A stretch of 64,000 bases of DNA from the NCBI RefSeq assembly GCF_019656655.1, contig NZ_BPMV01000002.1:248001-312000 (forward strand). The letters are read 5' to 3'. The stretch is from Tsukamurella sp. TY48 (GTDB lineage: Bacteria > Actinomycetota > Actinomycetes > Mycobacteriales > Mycobacteriaceae). The notes beneath the pieces are model-generated. The model made no database searches. It worked only from the letters and a program-made list of their open reading frames with translations, and was not told where the DNA came from. The translations under genes were made by a program, and so were the position numbers. Positions 30,660-38,762 of the stretch are shown in pieces (position 1 is the stretch's first letter; every line of letters starts with the position of its first letter).

Positions 30660-30665
30660 ATGCGG

Positions 30666-32303
30666 TCAGGCAGGTTGCTCGGAATCCGCCGCGTCCTCGG
30701 CGGTCGACTTGGCCCAGCGGTAGTCGGCCTTGCCGGCCGGCGTGCGCTTGACCTGGTCCACGAAGACCACGGTGCGCGGGACCTTGTACCCGGCCAGCTC
30801 GCCGCGCGCGAAGGTCTGGATGTCCTCGATGCTGGGCCGCTCCTGGCCCTCGGCGACGGCGACGACGGCGGCCACCCGCTGCCCGTACCGGGCGTCGGGG
30901 ACCGGGACCACGAGCGCGTCCGCGATGGCGGGGTGGCCGTGCAGGGTGGCCTCCACCTCCTCGGCGTACACCTTCTCGCCGCCGGTGTTGATGCACTGGC
31001 TGCCGCGACCGAGGAAGACGATGCCGCCGTCCTCCGCCGGGTACCCCATATCGCCGAGCACCGAGATGCGGCGGCCGTCCTTCAGCGTGGGGAAGGTGCG
31101 CGCCGACTTCTCGGGATCGTTGTAGTAGCCCAGCGGCACGTTGCCGACACGGGCGATGTAGCCCACCTCGCCGGGCGTGGTGATCTCCTCGAACTGCTCG
31201 TCGACCACCATCATCTTGTCGGTGGGCGGGGCGTGCAGGTTGCCCTCGTCGTCGAGCTGCATGACGCCGTCGTTGCCCGTCTCCGAGGCGCCGAAGTTGT
31301 CACGCAGGATCAGCTCGGGCTTGATCGCGGCCATCCGGTCGCGCACGTGCTTGGACCAGATCGCGCCGCCCGAGGTGATCGAGAACAACGAGGAGAAATC
31401 GGCGGTGTCCTTCTGCTTCTCCATCTCCTCCACCAGCGGGATGCCCATGGCGTCGCCCACGATGAGGATGGTCTGCGTCTGATCACGGGCGATGTTCCGC
31501 ACGATCTGCTCGGCGTTGAAATCGCGTTCCAGGATGATCCGCGATCCGAGCACGAAGAAGGTGAACAGGGAGTAGGCCCCGGCGCCGTGCATGAGCGGCG
31601 CCGCGATCAGGAAGGCCAGCGGCGGGAAGGATTTCGCGCCCTCGCCGACCTCGTCCAGCGAGGTGCGCGGTTCGCCACCGTACGGGACACCCGCGGAGAG
31701 CGGCTTGCGGAAGAAGTCGTCGTGCTGCCACACCACGCCCTTCGGGTAGCCGGTGGTACCGCCGGTGTAGATGATGTAGTGCTCCTCGCCGGTGCGGGGC
31801 TCGAAGTTCCGTTCCTCGGAGAGGTTTTCGGACTCGGAGAAGGGCACCACCTCGACGGTGCGGTCGCCGAGGGCGGCGGCCGCGGTTGCCAGTTCGGGCG
31901 TGGTCTCCCCCACCACGAAGACCGTGCGCAGATCCGGGAGGGCGGGCAGCAGCGAGGCGAGGGTCCGCTGATGCTCGGGCAGTTCGACGATGATCGCGAC
32001 CGCGTCGGAGTTGGTGAAGATGTACTCCAGCTCGGGGGCGGTGTACCGGTAGTTGACGTTCACCGGTACCGCGCGGATCTTGATGAGACCCAACAGGGAT
32101 TGCACGTGCTCGACGCTGTTCTTGAGGAACAGGGCCACGTGATCGAACGCGCCCACGCCGTGGGCCGCGAACAGGTGCGCCACGCGATTGGTCTGGGCGT
32201 CCATATCGGCGTAGCTGGTCTGCTCGCCGTTGTAACTGAGCACGATCCGTTCGGGCACCGCGTCGACGACCGCCTCGAAGATGTCGGCGAGGTTGAACTT
32301 CAT
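30666..32303 (-). CDS. FadD19-like acyl-CoA synthetase
   Basis: 545-residue class I adenylate-forming enzyme: activates a fatty or sterol side-chain acid to acyl-AMP, then acyl-CoA. Core motifs: YIIYTGGTTGYPKGVVWQ (P-loop, about residue 172), DNFGASETGN, LGDMGYPAEDG and the C-terminal hinge LGRGSQCINTGGEKVYAEEVE and catalytic Lys region (TPAGKADYRWAK). It resembles what I recall of M. tuberculosis FadD19 (3-oxocholestenoate activation) in length and in the start and end sequences. ATG 32303 has AGGAG upstream. Two KstR-type palindromes lie just upstream, supporting a role in sterol catabolism. Confidence 0.85.
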   Translation of the reverse strand: MKFNLADIFEAVVDAVPERIVLSYNGEQTSYADMDAQTNRVAHLFAAHGVGAFDHVALFLKNSVEHVQSLLGLIKIRAVPVNVNYRYTAPELEYIFTNSDAVAIIVELPEHQRTLASLLPALPDLRTVFVVGETTPELATAAAALGDRTVEVVPFSESENLSEERNFEPRTGEEHYIIYTGGTTGYPKGVVWQHDDFFRKPLSAGVPYGGEPRTSLDEVGEGAKSFPPLAFLIAAPLMHGAGAYSLFTFFVLGSRIILERDFNAEQIVRNIARDQTQTILIVGDAMGIPLVEEMEKQKDTADFSSLFSITSGGAIWSKHVRDRMAAIKPELILRDNFGASETGNDGVMQLDDEGNLHAPPTDKMMVVDEQFEEITTPGEVGYIARVGNVPLGYYNDPEKSARTFPTLKDGRRISVLGDMGYPAEDGGIVFLGRGSQCINTGGEKVYAEEVEATLHGHPAIADALVVPVPDARYGQRVAAVVAVAEGQERPSIEDIQTFARGELAGYKVPRTVVFVDQVKRTPAGKADYRWAKSTAEDAADSEQPA

Positions 32304-32342
32304 GAGCACTCCTGTCCCTGACCTGCCGCGTCGGCACACCGG

Positions 32343-32356
32343 CAGAACGTGTTCTA
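32343..32356. promoter_or_regulatory. KstR-like operator 1
   Basis: CAGAACGTGTTCTA matches 7 of the 8 fixed positions of the KstR consensus TNNAACNNGTTNNA (C for the first T). It lies 40 bp upstream of the fadD start. Confidence 0.65.
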
Positions 32357-32415
32357 GTTCTATCAGGTGTACCCCCGCCCTGTCTGCGGTTCCGCAGGGA
32401 ATCGGACAGTCGTTT

Positions 32416-32429
32416 TAGAACACGTACTA
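32416..32429. promoter_or_regulatory. KstR-like operator 2
   Basis: TAGAACACGTACTA matches the KstR consensus except GTA for GTT. It overlaps the stop codon of the upstream minus-strand gene, 73 bp (about seven helix turns) from site 1. Confidence 0.55.
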
Positions 32430-33662
32430 GTCGTCTTCGCCGCGTGCGACGACGGCCACCACCGACCGTGCCTGATCGACGATCGCGGCCAGGTTGGCCC
32501 GGTACTCCGGCGATGCGGTCACGGCCCGGTCCGTAGGCAGGCCGTCGAGCACCGGGGTGTGCACGTGCCCGCCGGGAACGGACGCGCCGAGCCGATCGCG
32601 CACCAGCGTCACGCGGTAGCCGATCTCGTTGGAGAGGTAGTCGCCACCCGCACCCTGCCGCGCCATCGCGGACGCGGGCGGCGCCTCCGTGGTGGTGGTC
32701 GACGGGAGCTTCGGCAGATCGCACACCGTGCTGGTCGCGGGATTCGGGCCCGCGGCGTAACTGATCTCGGAGTTGCGGGCCACCGGGTACCGGCCCTGCG
32801 CCGCCGCGCTGATCGCCGCCATCGGCAGGGTGCTCCGAGTCCACTGCGGGGCCTGCGCGGCGACGGGCGCCGGACCGCGGTAGCAGGCCGCCTCGTTGTC
32901 GGAGGCGCCACCGCGCCACACCCCGTTGATCGCCTCCAGATCGAACTTGCCGGGCCTGCCCTGGCTGATCGTGGTGAAGCCCACCGCCCGCGACGGCCCG
33001 GGCGCCAGGAACGGCGTCACGGCGCGTTCCACCATCCCGGCCCCGAAATCGCGCCACCGCACTGGGAACAGCATCGCCACCACCGTGACCCTGCCCGCAG
33101 GCGTGTCGATCACCGTGCCGTCCAGGGCGAGCGCGATCGCCCCCGACGGATTGCCCTGCCGGATATCGCGGTTGAGCCGGAACGGGTCGAAACCCGTGAC
33201 CAGGACCGTGCGGCCCGACGGTGCGCGGCGCTGCCCGCGGGAGACCTCGTCGATGGTGGTCACGATGCGCGTGCGCTCCGCATCCGTCACGGCGGGACGC
33301 CAGGCGCGCACCGCCCGGATGAGCGCGAGCCGCGCCCAGTACAGCGGACGGTCGTCCGCGGTGAACCCCGCGCCTGCGCCCTGCGCCCGCCGGACCGCGG
33401 CGCGGAACAGTTCGGACGAGACCCGTGCGGCGGCGCGCTCGGCCTCGGCGGCCGTGGACGCACGCCCGAGCGCATCGTCGAGGTCGCGCACGTACCGGTC
33501 GAAGCCCGCGTCCGCCACCAGTCGTGCGGGGACATCGCCGGCGTCGTACAGGCGCTCCTCGGCGGTCACCACGGTGGCGGGGCCGTCGGCGGCGGCGACT
33601 GCGGGGCTGATCAGAGCGGCGGTCAGGGCGAGGATCACGGCGGGAATCAGGGAGCGGCGCAT
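32427..33662 (-). CDS. Secreted pyroglutamyl-peptidase-I-like protein with Cys-to-Ser change
   Basis: 411 residues with a Sec signal peptide (SLIPAVILALTAALISPAVA, cleavage near residue 25) and about 140 helical residues, then a peptidase C15-like domain: VLVTGFDPFRLNRDIRQGNPSG (family GFxPF…NPS motif), VVAMLFPVRW and GGDYLSNEIGYRV. In C15 enzymes the last motif carries the nucleophile (YVCN); here the position is Ser344. A His lies at GGHVHTP (about 366-368). Activity is therefore uncertain. Full pyroglutamyl peptidases are about 200 residues and cytosolic, so this is an exported, enlarged variant. ATG 33662 has TAGATT 6 nt upstream. Confidence 0.75.
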   Translation of the reverse strand: MRRSLIPAVILALTAALISPAVAAADGPATVVTAEERLYDAGDVPARLVADAGFDRYVRDLDDALGRASTAAEAERAAARVSSELFRAAVRRAQGAGAGFTADDRPLYWARLALIRAVRAWRPAVTDAERTRIVTTIDEVSRGQRRAPSGRTVLVTGFDPFRLNRDIRQGNPSGAIALALDGTVIDTPAGRVTVVAMLFPVRWRDFGAGMVERAVTPFLAPGPSRAVGFTTISQGRPGKFDLEAINGVWRGGASDNEAACYRGPAPVAAQAPQWTRSTLPMAAISAAAQGRYPVARNSEISYAAGPNPATSTVCDLPKLPSTTTTEAPPASAMARQGAGGDYLSNEIGYRVTLVRDRLGASVPGGHVHTPVLDGLPTDRAVTASPEYRANLAAIVDQARSVVAVVARGEDD

Positions 33663-33668
33663 CGCCCG

Positions 33669-33674
33669 AATCTA
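33669..33674 (-). promoter_or_regulatory. -10 box TAGATT, leaderless start of C15-like gene
   Basis: Minus-strand TAGATT ends 6 nt before ATG 33662. Confidence 0.55.
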
Positions 33675-33791
33675 GTGCCCCGCGCGCCGCGCCACCCGGC
33701 GAACGGCAGGTGGTACGCGCGACGAAGGAGATTCGTTCACGGCGCGGCGAACCCTCGTCAAAGCGATCGAGTGCGACGACAGTTCCCGGGC

Positions 33792-35009
33792 ATGACCACC
33801 TCGCTCACCCGTACCCCGTCCGATGCCGAACTCGACGCGACGTTCGGCCCCGTCTACGCCCGGATCGCCGAGGGTGCCGTCGAGCGCGAGCGCGGCCGGG
33901 TCCTGGCGCACGCGCCCATCGCCCTGCTCAAGGAGGCCGGCTTCACCGCACTGCGGGTCCCCGCAGAGTTCGGCGGCTCCGAGGTCACGGTCCGGCAGTT
34001 CTTCCGCCAGCTGATCAACCTCGCCGCCGCGGACTCCAACCTGCCGCAGGCCCTGCGGGTGCACCTGCTGTTCGTCGAGGACCAGCGCCTGGCGAAGACC
34101 GCCGCCGGCGATGCCTGGTTGCGCGCCTCCGCCGAGGGCACAGTGGTCGGCAACGCCATCACCGAACCCGGCGCGGGATCGGTCGGCGGCTACCAGACCA
34201 CGCTGACCCGCGACGGCGACGGATATCGCCTCAACGGCACCAAGTTCTACTCCACCGGCACCCTGTACGCCGACCACATCCTGGTGGCCGCGGATCTCGA
34301 CGGCGAGCGGGTCGCGGTACTCGTGGACGCCGACTCCCCCGGAGTCGAGAAGGTCGACGACTGGAACGGTTTCGGACAGAAGCTCACCGCGAGCGGAACC
34401 ACCGTCTTCACCGACGTCTTCGTCCCCGCGGACCGGTTCCTCGGCGAGGGCTACGGCGCCCCCGGCCCCACCTACGCCACCTCGTACCTGCAGCTCGTGC
34501 AGTTGGCCGGGCTCGCCGGTACCGCCCAGCGCGCCACTGACGACACCGTGGCCTGGGTGCAGGCGCGCACCCGCACCTTCTCGCACGCCGCCGCCGACCT
34601 GCAGCGCGACGATCCGCTGGTGCAGCAGGTGATCGGTCGCCTCTCCAGCGCCGCGTTCACCGCGAAACAAGCCGTTCTGGCCGTGGCCGACGTGCTCGAC
34701 CAGGCGCTGGCGGGCCGAGAACTGCACGAGGACCTGCTGCCGGAGGCCGAACTCGCCGCGGCGCACGCACAGATCGCCGTGATCGACCTCGTGCTCAAGG
34801 CCACCACCGACCTGTTCGAGGTGGGCGGAGCGTCCCTCGTGGACGCCGATCTCGCGCTCGATCGGCACTGGCGCAACGCCCGCACCCTCGCCGTGCACAA
34901 CCCCGCGATCCAGAAGGCCCGCGCGATCGGCGATCTCCTGCTCAACGGCGCCGAGCTCCCGTACGCCTGGAACGCCGGCGCCCGCACGCAGACCGCTCAC
35001 ACCAACTGA
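33792..35009 (+). CDS. Acyl-CoA-dehydrogenase-fold flavin monooxygenase (DszC/SfnB-like)
   Basis: 405 residues with the acyl-CoA dehydrogenase fold: helical N-terminus (LLKEAGFTALRVPAEFGG), the flavin-binding beta domain (GNAITEPGAGSVGGYQT, LNGTKFYSTGTLYADHILV) and a helical C-terminus ending in HWRNARTLAVHNPA. These features fit FMNH2-dependent two-component monooxygenases (DszC, SfnB) rather than true acyl-CoA dehydrogenases. Start ATG 33792 has no strong Shine-Dalgarno sequence. A StyA-like monooxygenase follows after 22 bp. A reductase is needed but absent nearby. Substrate unknown; sulfur or aromatic compounds are plausible. Confidence 0.8.
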   Translation: MTTSLTRTPSDAELDATFGPVYARIAEGAVERERGRVLAHAPIALLKEAGFTALRVPAEFGGSEVTVRQFFRQLINLAAADSNLPQALRVHLLFVEDQRLAKTAAGDAWLRASAEGTVVGNAITEPGAGSVGGYQTTLTRDGDGYRLNGTKFYSTGTLYADHILVAADLDGERVAVLVDADSPGVEKVDDWNGFGQKLTASGTTVFTDVFVPADRFLGEGYGAPGPTYATSYLQLVQLAGLAGTAQRATDDTVAWVQARTRTFSHAAADLQRDDPLVQQVIGRLSSAAFTAKQAVLAVADVLDQALAGRELHEDLLPEAELAAAHAQIAVIDLVLKATTDLFEVGGASLVDADLALDRHWRNARTLAVHNPAIQKARAIGDLLLNGAELPYAWNAGARTQTAHTN

Positions 35010-35031
35010 CCCCGCAACGAAAGGCACGACC

Positions 35032-36339
35032 ATGACGCAGACCCGCATCGCCATCATCGGCGCAGGAGTGGTGGGTGCCACCGCCGCGCTCGTCCTCGCC
35101 CAGCGCGGCCACCAGGTGGACCTGTACAGCGAGCGCACCGCGCAGCAGCTCCGCGACGACGTCCCCGCCACCGGAACGGCCGTGCTGTTCGGGCACTCCC
35201 GCGACGTCGACCACACCCTGGTCCCCGAGCTGTACCCCGACGCTCCCGTGTCCACCGGCATGAACACCCGGCTGCAGACGGGCGAGCCCGGCGGCCTGGA
35301 GCAGGTCCTCGCCTTCGATCCCGACTTCCGGTACACCGCCGCGGGTATCGACGTGCGCCTGCGGGCGTACGACCGGATCCGGCTGTTCGAGGAGGCGGGT
35401 GGGAACTTCATCGTCGACACCGTGACCCCGGACGGTCTCGACGCCATCGCCGGGCAGCACGATCTGACGCTGGTCTCCACCGGCAAGGGCGGCCTGTCCG
35501 GACTGTTCCCGGTCGACGAATCGCGCACCGTCTACCGCTCCCCGCAGCGGCACCTGCTCGCCGCCGCCTTCACCGGGCTCGGCCACGGCGACGACGTCTT
35601 CACCGCACGCGGTCACGGCGCGGGCGCCCACAACGTCTTCAACCTGCACACCGACCACGGCGAGATCTGGATCGGCCCGTACTGGCACAAGGACGCGGGC
35701 GCCACCTGGAGCGTGCTCGGCTTCGCCAAGCCGGACGGTGGCTGGGTGGAGCGGTTCAACGAGGTGACCGACCCGCAGAGCGCGCTCGAGGTGGTGGTGG
35801 GGATCTACCGCGACTACTTCCCCGACGATCTGCCGGACATCGAGAAGCTCCGCGTGATCGAGGAGGACCGCCACCCCTGGCTGCGCGGCGCGGTGACGCC
35901 CACGGTGCGCCAGGGCGTCGGGTTCACCCGCAGCGGCCACCCCGTCGCCTCGCTCGGCGACACCTCGATCGCCTTCGATCCGATCGCCGGACAGGGCGCG
36001 CAGACCGGCCTGATCCAGGTCGCGGCGCTCGTCAAGGCCATCGAGGATCGCGGCCCGAACTTCACCGCGTTCACCGCCGATTGGATCCGCGATCAGTTCG
36101 ACCGGCACTGGGAGGAGCGCGGCCACGCCGCGGCCGAGGTGACCCGGCTGTTCCTGGGCGATCCGGACTACGCCTTCGCCGCCGGGCCCCTGTTCGCGGG
36201 TGCCACCGCCGACGACGCCGTGGGCGCCGCCCTGTTCGGTCTGCTCTCGGTGCCGGACCCCATCCTGGAGCTCAAGACCGAGGAGGATGTGCAGCGGTTC
36301 ATCGAGGAGGCGAAGGCCGCCGCCCTGGTCCGCAGCTGA
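35032..36339 (+). CDS. StyA-like FAD monooxygenase (styrene/indole type)
   Basis: 435-residue group E flavin monooxygenase. N-terminal FAD-binding IAIIGAGVVGATAALVLAQRGHQV (GxGxxG, residues 7-30), the family DFRYTAAGIDVRLRAYDRI region and a second FAD motif near the end of the catalytic domain (ASLGDTSIAFDPIAGQGAQTG). StyA enzymes epoxidise styrene or indole with FADH2 from a separate reductase, StyB, which is not in the window. GAAAGG precedes ATG 35032. Probably co-transcribed with the DszC-like gene. Actual substrate unknown. Confidence 0.85.
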   Translation: MTQTRIAIIGAGVVGATAALVLAQRGHQVDLYSERTAQQLRDDVPATGTAVLFGHSRDVDHTLVPELYPDAPVSTGMNTRLQTGEPGGLEQVLAFDPDFRYTAAGIDVRLRAYDRIRLFEEAGGNFIVDTVTPDGLDAIAGQHDLTLVSTGKGGLSGLFPVDESRTVYRSPQRHLLAAAFTGLGHGDDVFTARGHGAGAHNVFNLHTDHGEIWIGPYWHKDAGATWSVLGFAKPDGGWVERFNEVTDPQSALEVVVGIYRDYFPDDLPDIEKLRVIEEDRHPWLRGAVTPTVRQGVGFTRSGHPVASLGDTSIAFDPIAGQGAQTGLIQVAALVKAIEDRGPNFTAFTADWIRDQFDRHWEERGHAAAEVTRLFLGDPDYAFAAGPLFAGATADDAVGAALFGLLSVPDPILELKTEEDVQRFIEEAKAAALVRS

Positions 36340-36401
36340 CCGAAAAGCGCACGATCCGACACCGGAAATCCGATATTTCTCCATGGCGCTCGGGCCGCGA
36401 G

Positions 36402-36407
36402 TAGGGT
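36402..36407 (+). promoter_or_regulatory. -10 box TAGGGT, leaderless start of permease gene
   Basis: TAGGGT ends 8 nt before ATG 36416 and rules out the longer frame from 36200, which would overlap the StyA-like gene. Confidence 0.55.
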
Positions 36408-36415
36408 CCGGCGGA

Positions 36416-37873
36416 ATGGACCTGTTGCGGACCAAACCCATCGCCCGGATCAAGGCCGACGGTGCCGCCGAGGGGGGCCTCCGGCGCAACCTCGGGCTCG
36501 TCGACCTGGTGGGGTTCGGCGTCGGCATCGTGATCGGGACCGGCATCTTCACCCTCACCGGCATTCAGGCCAAGGTGAACGCCGGTCCGGGCATCGCGCT
36601 GTCCTTCGTGGTGGCCGGCGTCGTGAGCCTGTTCGCGGCCCTCTGTTACGCCGAGCTCGCCGCCGCGGTACCGACCGCGGGCAGCGCCTACACCTACGCG
36701 TACGCCACGATCGGCGAGGTCTTCGCGTGGATCATCGGCTGGGACCTGCTGCTGGAGTTCGGGCTCGGCGCGGCTGTGGTCTCGCGCAGCTGGTCCGGCT
36801 ACCTGGCGGATCTGCTCGGGCTCCCGCCGAGCCTGTTCACCGAAGAGGCACCGGTCAACGTGGGCGCCATCCTGATCATCCTGGTGCTCGGCCTGGTCGC
36901 GGCGTTCGGGATCCGCGAGTCGGCACGCGTCACCAACGGGCTGGTCCTGATCAAGGTGGCGATCTCGGTGTTCGTGGTGGCCGTGGGCGCCTTCTTCGTC
37001 ACCCGGTCGAACCTGGTCCCGTTCATCCCGGACGCGGTCCCCGCGTCCTCCGAGGGCAGGGCCATCGACCGCCCGCTGATCGAGACCCTCCTCGGCGGCG
37101 CGCCCTCGCACTACGGGATGGCGGGCATCCTCACCGCCGCGGCGATCGTCTTCTTCGCGTACACCGGGTTCGAGGCGGTGGCGAACCTCGGCGAGGAGGC
37201 CAAGCGGCCCGAACGCGATATGCCGCGGGCGCTGATCGGCACGCTGCTCGCGTGCACGCTGCTGTACGTGCTCGTCTCACTCGTGCTCACCGGGATGGTG
37301 AAGTACACCGACATCGACGAGAGCGCGCCGCTGTCCAAGGCCTTCGAGTTCGTGGGCGCCCGGTGGGCGGGTGACCTGGTCGCCGTCGCGGCCGTCGCGG
37401 GCCTGACCTCCGTGATCCTGGTGGAGCTGGTGACGATGGGGCGCATCGGCTACGCCATGGGCCGCGACGGCCTGCTCCCGCAGTCGGTGGCGAAGGTCTC
37501 GCCCAAGTACGGCACTCCGGTCCGGTTCACCGTGATCGTGGTGGTCGTGTGCGCGCTGCTCGGCGGCTTCGTGCCGATCGAGGAGCTGTCCGAGATGGTC
37601 AGTATCGGCGCCCTGTTCGCCTTCCTCCTGGTCTCCCTCGCCGTGCCGGTGCTGCGGCGCACGAAGCCCGATCTGGAGCGCCCGTTCAGGGTGCCCCTCT
37701 CCCCGCTGGTCCCGATCCTGTCGGGTCTGGCGTGCGTGGCATTGATGACGAATCTCGCGATCGCGACCTGGTTGCGATTCCTGGTGTGGTTCGCCCTCGG
37801 CCTCGCCATCTATCTTCTCTATGGGCGCCGACATTCGGTTCTGGGCCGTGAGGCCGCCGCCGAGAGGGAGTGA
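36416..37873 (+). CDS. APC family amino acid permease (cationic amino acid transporter type)
   Basis: 485 residues with 12-14 predicted membrane helices. Family motifs: GFGVGIVIGTGIFTLTGIQA (helix 1 unwound substrate site, about residue 35), the helix-6 stretch IVFFAYTGFEAVANLGEEAKRPERDMPRA (CAT-type ‘YxGFE…EE…P.RD.P’) and a helix-8 YAMGRDGLLP loop. This is the eukaryote-like cationic amino acid transporter group, a proton-coupled importer; substrate not fixed. The Gfo/Idh gene follows 4 bp after its stop and the pair look co-transcribed. Confidence 0.88.
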   Translation: MDLLRTKPIARIKADGAAEGGLRRNLGLVDLVGFGVGIVIGTGIFTLTGIQAKVNAGPGIALSFVVAGVVSLFAALCYAELAAAVPTAGSAYTYAYATIGEVFAWIIGWDLLLEFGLGAAVVSRSWSGYLADLLGLPPSLFTEEAPVNVGAILIILVLGLVAAFGIRESARVTNGLVLIKVAISVFVVAVGAFFVTRSNLVPFIPDAVPASSEGRAIDRPLIETLLGGAPSHYGMAGILTAAAIVFFAYTGFEAVANLGEEAKRPERDMPRALIGTLLACTLLYVLVSLVLTGMVKYTDIDESAPLSKAFEFVGARWAGDLVAVAAVAGLTSVILVELVTMGRIGYAMGRDGLLPQSVAKVSPKYGTPVRFTVIVVVVCALLGGFVPIEELSEMVSIGALFAFLLVSLAVPVLRRTKPDLERPFRVPLSPLVPILSGLACVALMTNLAIATWLRFLVWFALGLAIYLLYGRRHSVLGREAAAERE

Positions 37874-37877
37874 GACG

Positions 37878-38762
37878 TTGACCGAACCACTGCGTGTGGG
37901 ACTGATCGGCGCCGGACCGTGGGCGCAGGAAACACATGCCCCCGCGCTCGCCGCGCATCCCGGGATCGACTTCGTCGGGGGCTGGGCCCGCAACCCCGCC
38001 GCGGCGGATGCGCTGTTCCCGCGCACCTTCGACTCACCCGAAGCCCTGTTCAGCGCCGTGGACGCCGTGGCCTTCGCCGTCCCGCCGAACGTGCAGGCCC
38101 CGCTCGCGATCGCCGCCGCGCAGGCGGGCAAGCACCTGATCCTCGACAAGCCGATCGCCCTGGACCTGGACGCGGCCACGCAGCTGGCCGCCGCGGTCTC
38201 CGCCGCGGGAGTCCGGTCGATCGTCGCCTTCACCCGGCGCTTCGCCCCGGAGACGCGCGAGTTCGTCGACCGCGCCTGCGCGATCACGCCCGTCGCCGTG
38301 GAGGCGCAGTGGCTGTCCGGTGCGGCACTGAGCGGCAAGTTCGCCGCCTCGGCCTGGCGCCAGGAACAGGGCGCCCTGTTCGATGTGGGCCCGCACATCC
38401 TCGACCTCGTCGACGCCGCCGCCGGACCGGTCTCGTCGGTGTCCGCCGCTCGATACGACGCGCCCAGCGACACCTGGACGGTGCAGCTCGACCACGCCGA
38501 CGGTGCCGCATCGTCGATCTCCCTGTCGCTGCGGACGCCCGCGATCCCCACCGTGATGCGCGTGTCCGCGCACTCCACCACCGGAATCGCCGTACTGGAC
38601 AGCCGTGAGACCTCGTCGGCGGAGTGCTTCCGGGTGCTGCTCGACGAGTTCCTGGACTCGATCGCCACCGGCGTCGACCACCCGCTGGGTGTGCTCCGCG
38701 GGCTCGCGCTGCAACGGGTGATCACGCAGATCCAGGAGGCGCAGTGTCCGTCGGGCGGGTGA
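37878..38762 (+). CDS. Gfo/Idh/MocA family oxidoreductase
   Basis: 294 residues. N-terminal Rossmann domain with VGLIGAGPWAQETHAPAL (GxGxxA, about residue 7) and the family AGKHLILDKPIALDL (E/DKP catalytic loop, about residue 88), then an alpha/beta substrate domain. TTG 37878 is chosen over the frame start at 37821: GAGAGGGAG lies just upstream and the shorter start gives the normal N-terminus (LTEPLRVGLIG). NAD(P)-dependent oxidation of a sugar-like compound is the family role; substrate unknown. The next gene starts 19 bp inside its 3' end. Confidence 0.85.
   Translation: MTEPLRVGLIGAGPWAQETHAPALAAHPGIDFVGGWARNPAAADALFPRTFDSPEALFSAVDAVAFAVPPNVQAPLAIAAAQAGKHLILDKPIALDLDAATQLAAAVSAAGVRSIVAFTRRFAPETREFVDRACAITPVAVEAQWLSGAALSGKFAASAWRQEQGALFDVGPHILDLVDAAAGPVSSVSAARYDAPSDTWTVQLDHADGAASSISLSLRTPAIPTVMRVSAHSTTGIAVLDSRETSSAECFRVLLDEFLDSIATGVDHPLGVLRGLALQRVITQIQEAQCPSGG

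Noticed and set aside
33792-35009. Ordinary acyl-CoA dehydrogenase call for the DszC-like gene
   Set aside because: No other beta-oxidation gene is adjacent and the sequence pattern and StyA-like neighbour fit the monooxygenase branch better, although the fold alone cannot exclude it.
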